Positions 61,918 through 64,000 of a stretch of DNA of 64,000 bases are shown piece by piece. Origin of the DNA: Qipengyuania nanhaisediminis (GTDB lineage Bacteria > Pseudomonadota > Alphaproteobacteria > Sphingomonadales > Sphingomonadaceae); assembly GCF_900115585.1 (NCBI RefSeq), contig NZ_FOWZ01000001.1:62001-126000 (forward strand), written 5' to 3'. Under the pieces are notes generated by a model. The model was not told the origin of the DNA. It saw only the letters and a list, made by a program, of their open reading frames with translations, and did not search any database. The position numbers were made by a program, and so were the translations under genes. Positions within the stretch are counted from its first letter, which is position 1. Each line of letters starts with the position of its first letter.

Positions 61918-64000
61918 CTACTCCTGCGGTCTATTGCCTTGCCGGCGCGGTTCCTGCCTGCCGGTGGCCCGGTCTAGAAAGTCGTCGCCAATGGCCTGCG
62001 GGGCACCGTCGGCACCGCGCCCGGTGGCTGGCTGCTCGCGCAAAGGAGGACGCGTCGGGTCGGTAGGTTGCGGGCGCGGCTGGGGCTGCATTTGCGGCTG
62101 CTGCTGCGGCATGCCTTCGCCCTCTACAGGGAATGGCAGCTGCCCCTCGGGACCGGTCGGCTGGCGGCCTGGCTCGATCAGGTTCCCTTGCTCGTCGATG
62201 TAGTAATAGTCTTCCGGATCGCCGAAGAAGTACTCGTCATCCTCCTCGATCTGCCAGTCGGGCAGCTTGAGGTCGGTGTCGAATTCCTCGACCGGGCGAT
62301 CCTTCACGGCATAGCGCATATAGGCCGAGAACGCCTGCGCAGGCGCCCGGCCACCTTGCAAGCCGCCCACCCGGCGGTTGTCGTCCCGGCCCATCCAGAC
62401 ACCTGTCGTGATGCCGGAGGAGAAGCCGACGAAATAGCCGTCCTTGTTGGAACTGGTGGTGCCCGTCTTGCCCGCCACGGGCCTCCCGATCTGCGCGGCG
62501 CGGCCGGTGCCCGTCTGGACGGCGGCCTGAAGCAGGTCGGTGATGCCGGCCGCGACATGGTCGGGCACGAGCTGCGAGCTGCGGGCCTGCTTGTGTTCGT
62601 AGAGCTTCTCGCCATCCGCCGTCGTCACCTTGACGATACCATAGGGTTCGACCGAGGCGCCCTTTGCCGAAATGGCCGCAAAGGCGCGGGTCATGTCGAT
62701 CAGGCGAACCTCGTTCGACCCCAGCACCATTGCGGGATAGGTGTTGATCGGCGTGGTGATGCCGAACCGGCGGGCCATCGAGGCGACCGAGCCGAAACCG
62801 ACCTCGTTGCCGAGCTGTGCCGCCACCGTGTTCACCGAATAGGCGAAGGCGGTGCGCAGGTCGGTTTCGCCGATATTTCGCCCGTTCGAATTGCGCGGGC
62901 TCCAGTCGCCGATCTTCACCGGCGTATCCACCACGCGGTCGTCGGGCGTGTAGCCTGCTTCCAGCGCTGCGAGATAGACGAACAGCTTCCAGCTCGATCC
63001 GGGCTGGCGCAGCGCATTGGTCGCGCGGTTGTAATTGGTCTCGACGTAATCGGTGCCGCCGACCAGCGCCAGGATGGCACCGTCTCGGTCGAGGCTTACC
63101 AAGGCACCCTGGGTGCCCTCGGGCACGTTCGCCTGTACTGCCGCGGTTGCGGCGCGTTGCATGCCGACATCGAGCGTGGTCCAGACTTCGATCGGCTCGA
63201 AAGTTTCCGGGAGCAGCAGGTCGAGCTGCGGCAGTGCCCAGTCGGTGAAATAGCGGACAGAGTTCTGCCCCACCTCCTCTTTCAGATTGACGGCCGAAAC
63301 ATCGACTCGGGCCTGGTCCGCCGTGATGCGTCCCTGTTCGCGCATCAGGCGCAGGACAACGCTGGCGCGCCCGACTGCAGCATCGACGTCGGCGGTGGGC
63401 GAATAGCGGCTTGGGGCTTTTACGAGACCGGCGATGATCGCGGCCTCGGCCACCGACAGTTCGCTTGCCGGGTGGCTGAAGAACTTCCGGCTCGCGGAAT
63501 CGATGCCGTAGGCGCCGCCGCCGAAATAGACCTTGTTCAGGTAGAGCTCGAGGATCTGGTCCTTCGAGAACTTCCATTCCAGCGCCATCGCCAGGACCGC
63601 TTCACGCAATTTGCGGTCGATCGTGCGATTGGAATTGAGAAAGACGTTGCGGGCCAGCTGCTGCGTGATGGTCGAGGTCGCACCCAGCCGATTCTGCCCG
63701 GTCGCCCAGACATAGACGGCACGCGTCAGGCCGTAGGGGTCGACGCCGGGATGCGAATAGAAGCGCCGGTCCTCGACCGAAATCATCGCATCCTTCATCA
63801 CCTGCGGGATTTCTTCGGACGACAGCCACTTGCCGTAGCTGGGACCGAGCTCGACGATCTCAGTGCCGTCGCGTGCACGCACGACGATCGTCTGGGCGTT
63901 CTGGGTTGCCTTCAGCTGGTAATAACTTGGCAGCGATCGCGCGGCGAAGCCAACGGCGATGGCGAGGAATACCGCGCCGAGGACAGCGGCGACAGCACCC
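61918..64000 (-). CDS. mrcA: Class A penicillin-binding protein 1A (5' end outside window)
   Basis: The frame stays open to the window edge, giving 693 visible codons without the true start. A membrane segment is at the visible N-terminal end (VAAVLGAVFLAIAVGFAARS). The transglycosylase domain has SVEDRRFYSHPGVDP with the catalytic Glu, and STITQQLARNVFLN. The transpeptidase part has the active Ser and Lys in QPGSSWKLFVYLA, the SVNT motif and AGKTGTTSSNKD. The tail of about 70 residues is rich in Pro and Gln (QQQPQMQPQPRPQPT). It polymerises and cross-links peptidoglycan. Confidence 0.93.
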   Translation of the reverse strand, partial: GAVAAVLGAVFLAIAVGFAARSLPSYYQLKATQNAQTIVVRARDGTEIVELGPSYGKWLSSEEIPQVMKDAMISVEDRRFYSHPGVDPYGLTRAVYVWATGQNRLGATSTITQQLARNVFLNSNRTIDRKLREAVLAMALEWKFSKDQILELYLNKVYFGGGAYGIDSASRKFFSHPASELSVAEAAIIAGLVKAPSRYSPTADVDAAVGRASVVLRLMREQGRITADQARVDVSAVNLKEEVGQNSVRYFTDWALPQLDLLLPETFEPIEVWTTLDVGMQRAATAAVQANVPEGTQGALVSLDRDGAILALVGGTDYVETNYNRATNALRQPGSSWKLFVYLAALEAGYTPDDRVVDTPVKIGDWSPRNSNGRNIGETDLRTAFAYSVNTVAAQLGNEVGFGSVASMARRFGITTPINTYPAMVLGSNEVRLIDMTRAFAAISAKGASVEPYGIVKVTTADGEKLYEHKQARSSQLVPDHVAAGITDLLQAAVQTGTGRAAQIGRPVAGKTGTTSSNKDGYFVGFSSGITTGVWMGRDDNRRVGGLQGGRAPAQAFSAYMRYAVKDRPVEEFDTDLKLPDWQIEEDDEYFFGDPEDYYYIDEQGNLIEPGRQPTGPEGQLPFPVEGEGMPQQQPQMQPQPRPQPTDPTRPPLREQPATGRGADGAPQAIGDDFLDRATGRQEPRRQGNRPQE

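Overview
The window looks like chromosomal DNA of a high-GC alphaproteobacterium of the order Sphingomonadales, most like the Erythrobacteraceae (Erythrobacter, Qipengyuania, Altererythrobacter). The clues are an EcfG-type sigma factor, an NDUFA12-type complex I accessory subunit, a DUF2155 protein beside aat, two large TonB-dependent receptors of Sphingomonad type (one Oar-like), a bacteriophytochrome with its own heme oxygenase, and very dense packing with many ATGA stop/start overlaps. The species call is an inference from gene content only.

Layout. 1-8.8 kb is housekeeping: end of a sigma factor gene, a PerM/AI-2E family membrane protein, iron superoxide dismutase, glmM-DUF1272-thiD, a LOG-family nucleotide hydrolase, tRNA-Trp, aat, DUF2155, NDUFA12, DUF192 and recX. 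8.9-13.1 kb holds a fatty acyl-AMP ligase followed by a TelA / XpaC-like / PHA-granule-region gene set. 13.2-20 kb is sensory: heme oxygenase plus bacteriophytochrome histidine kinase, a TonB-like protein, and a MASE1 hybrid kinase. 20-23.5 kb is an Oar-like receptor. 23.7-27.4 kb has a 2-oxoglutarate oxygenase next to a nucleoside transporter, a queuosine-precursor transporter and a DUF421 protein.

27.4-34.1 kb is the least conventional stretch: a radical SAM protein translationally coupled to a MerA-like flavin disulfide reductase, then an SDR enzyme, a TIGR04283/TIGR04282 glycosyltransferase pair and manC-manA. 34.2-39.3 kb is a complete molybdenum hydroxylase operon (PaoABC-like, XdhC, MocA-like). 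39.3-45 kb is an uptake locus: MFS transporter, a TonB-dependent receptor broken by one in-frame stop codon, and a tandem-domain TetR regulator. 45-49.2 kb has tRNA-Lys, a WcaF-like acetyltransferase, folK, a hypothetical gene, aguB, an exported methyltransferase-like protein and msrA. 49.3-50.6 kb is a lower-GC amidohydrolase gene that looks acquired. 50.6-58.1 kb carries an RsmB-like methyltransferase, an SDHAF4-like gene, a small membrane protein, cytochrome P450, ferrochelatase, an IorB-like molybdoenzyme subunit without its iron-sulfur partner, and mrp. 58.1-64 kb is envelope quality control: hflK-hflC, a Do-family protease, and the 3' part of a class A penicillin-binding protein.

I saw no insertion sequence, integrase, prophage, CRISPR array, rRNA or replication origin. 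No gene-free stretch exceeds 300 bases; the largest are 23481-23746 (only a short hairpin) and 49241-49496 (a hairpin and no convincing gene).
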